From Methanocella sp. (GTDB taxonomy: Archaea; Halobacteriota; Methanocellia; Methanocellales; Methanocellaceae): a stretch of 47,958 bases of DNA. The translations under genes were made by a program, and so were the position numbers. Within the stretch, counting starts at the first letter, position 1, and each line of letters opens with the position of its first letter. The notes under the pieces were generated by a model. The model saw only the letters and a list, made by a program, of their open reading frames with translations. It searched no databases and had not been told where the DNA came from. The DNA is taken from NCBI RefSeq assembly GCF_035506375.1, contig NZ_DATJPM010000002.1, forward strand, positions 1-47,958, in the 5' to 3' direction. Positions 47,940 through 47,958 of the stretch are shown here, one piece after another.

Positions 47940-47958
47940 ATTCACCACGGCGACACGG
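47940..47958. repeat. Start of a CACCACGG-type repeat, cut by the window end
   Basis: The last bases, ATTCACCACGGCGACACGG, match the beginning of the repeat units at 19522 and 19562 (TTCACCACA...). It is probably another copy of the dispersed family continuing beyond the window. Confidence 0.4.

Overview
The window is a methanogenic archaeal chromosome segment, most likely from Methanocellales (a Methanocella-like organism). Three operons support this: a complete methyl-coenzyme M reductase operon (mcrBDCGA), a complete eight-subunit Na+-translocating methyltransferase operon (mtrEDCBAFGH), and an Ech-type energy-converting [NiFe] hydrogenase operon in the order echABCDEF. An archaeal histone, an NrpR-type nitrogen repressor, a methanogenesis marker 14 protein, a geranylgeranyl reductase for archaeal lipids and TATA-box promoters agree with that. 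Genes are GC-rich and intergenic stretches are AT-rich. No tRNA, rRNA, CRISPR array, transposase or integrase was seen. The species is inferred from gene order and protein character, not from a database search.

Layout. 1-2.2 kb: dispersed-repeat fragments, a small unknown protein, a flavin-binding split-barrel protein, a response regulator and a DUF883-like membrane-anchored protein. 2.3-7.5 kb (minus): ech operon, with its promoter divergent from 7.6-11.4 kb, a carbohydrate block (HAD phosphatase, GH15 glucoamylase-like enzyme, GT4 glycosyltransferase). 11.5-17.8 kb: a 48-residue small gene, asparaginyl-tRNA synthetase, a secreted RCC1-repeat protein, an aminotransferase coupled to an Lrp regulator, histone, a four-cysteine microprotein and an HTH-CBS regulator. 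17.9-19.8 kb: a large surface protein and an inverted array of CACAGAGG-type repeats. 19.8-23.7 kb (minus): DUF2124-like protein, NrpR, CTP synthase, thymidylate kinase. 23.8-26.7 kb: a three-gene membrane cassette, then regulator-ferredoxin-geranylgeranyl reductase behind a perfect 20-bp palindrome. 26.8-30.7 kb: a TbsP-like winged-helix protein, a zinc-ribbon microprotein and partner, two-subunit fumarase, and a tRNA methylthiotransferase. 30.7-36.5 kb: AT-rich region, structured leader, mcr operon and a hairpin terminator. 36.5-42.9 kb: TrmO-like protein, HicB-like protein, an inverted repeat in the mtr leader, mtr operon and terminator. 43-48 kb: a cation/proton antiporter with a four-cysteine loop, two small proteins, methanogenesis marker 14 with two unknown proteins, and DUF2098.

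Functional logic. Mtr moves the methyl group from tetrahydromethanopterin to coenzyme M and pumps Na+. Mcr releases methane. Ech couples ferredoxin redox to an ion gradient. The nearby antiporter could exchange Na+ and H+. Several genes here (coupled ferredoxin, zinc ribbon, four-cysteine protein) are shorter than 60 residues and were found by reading the sequence directly.
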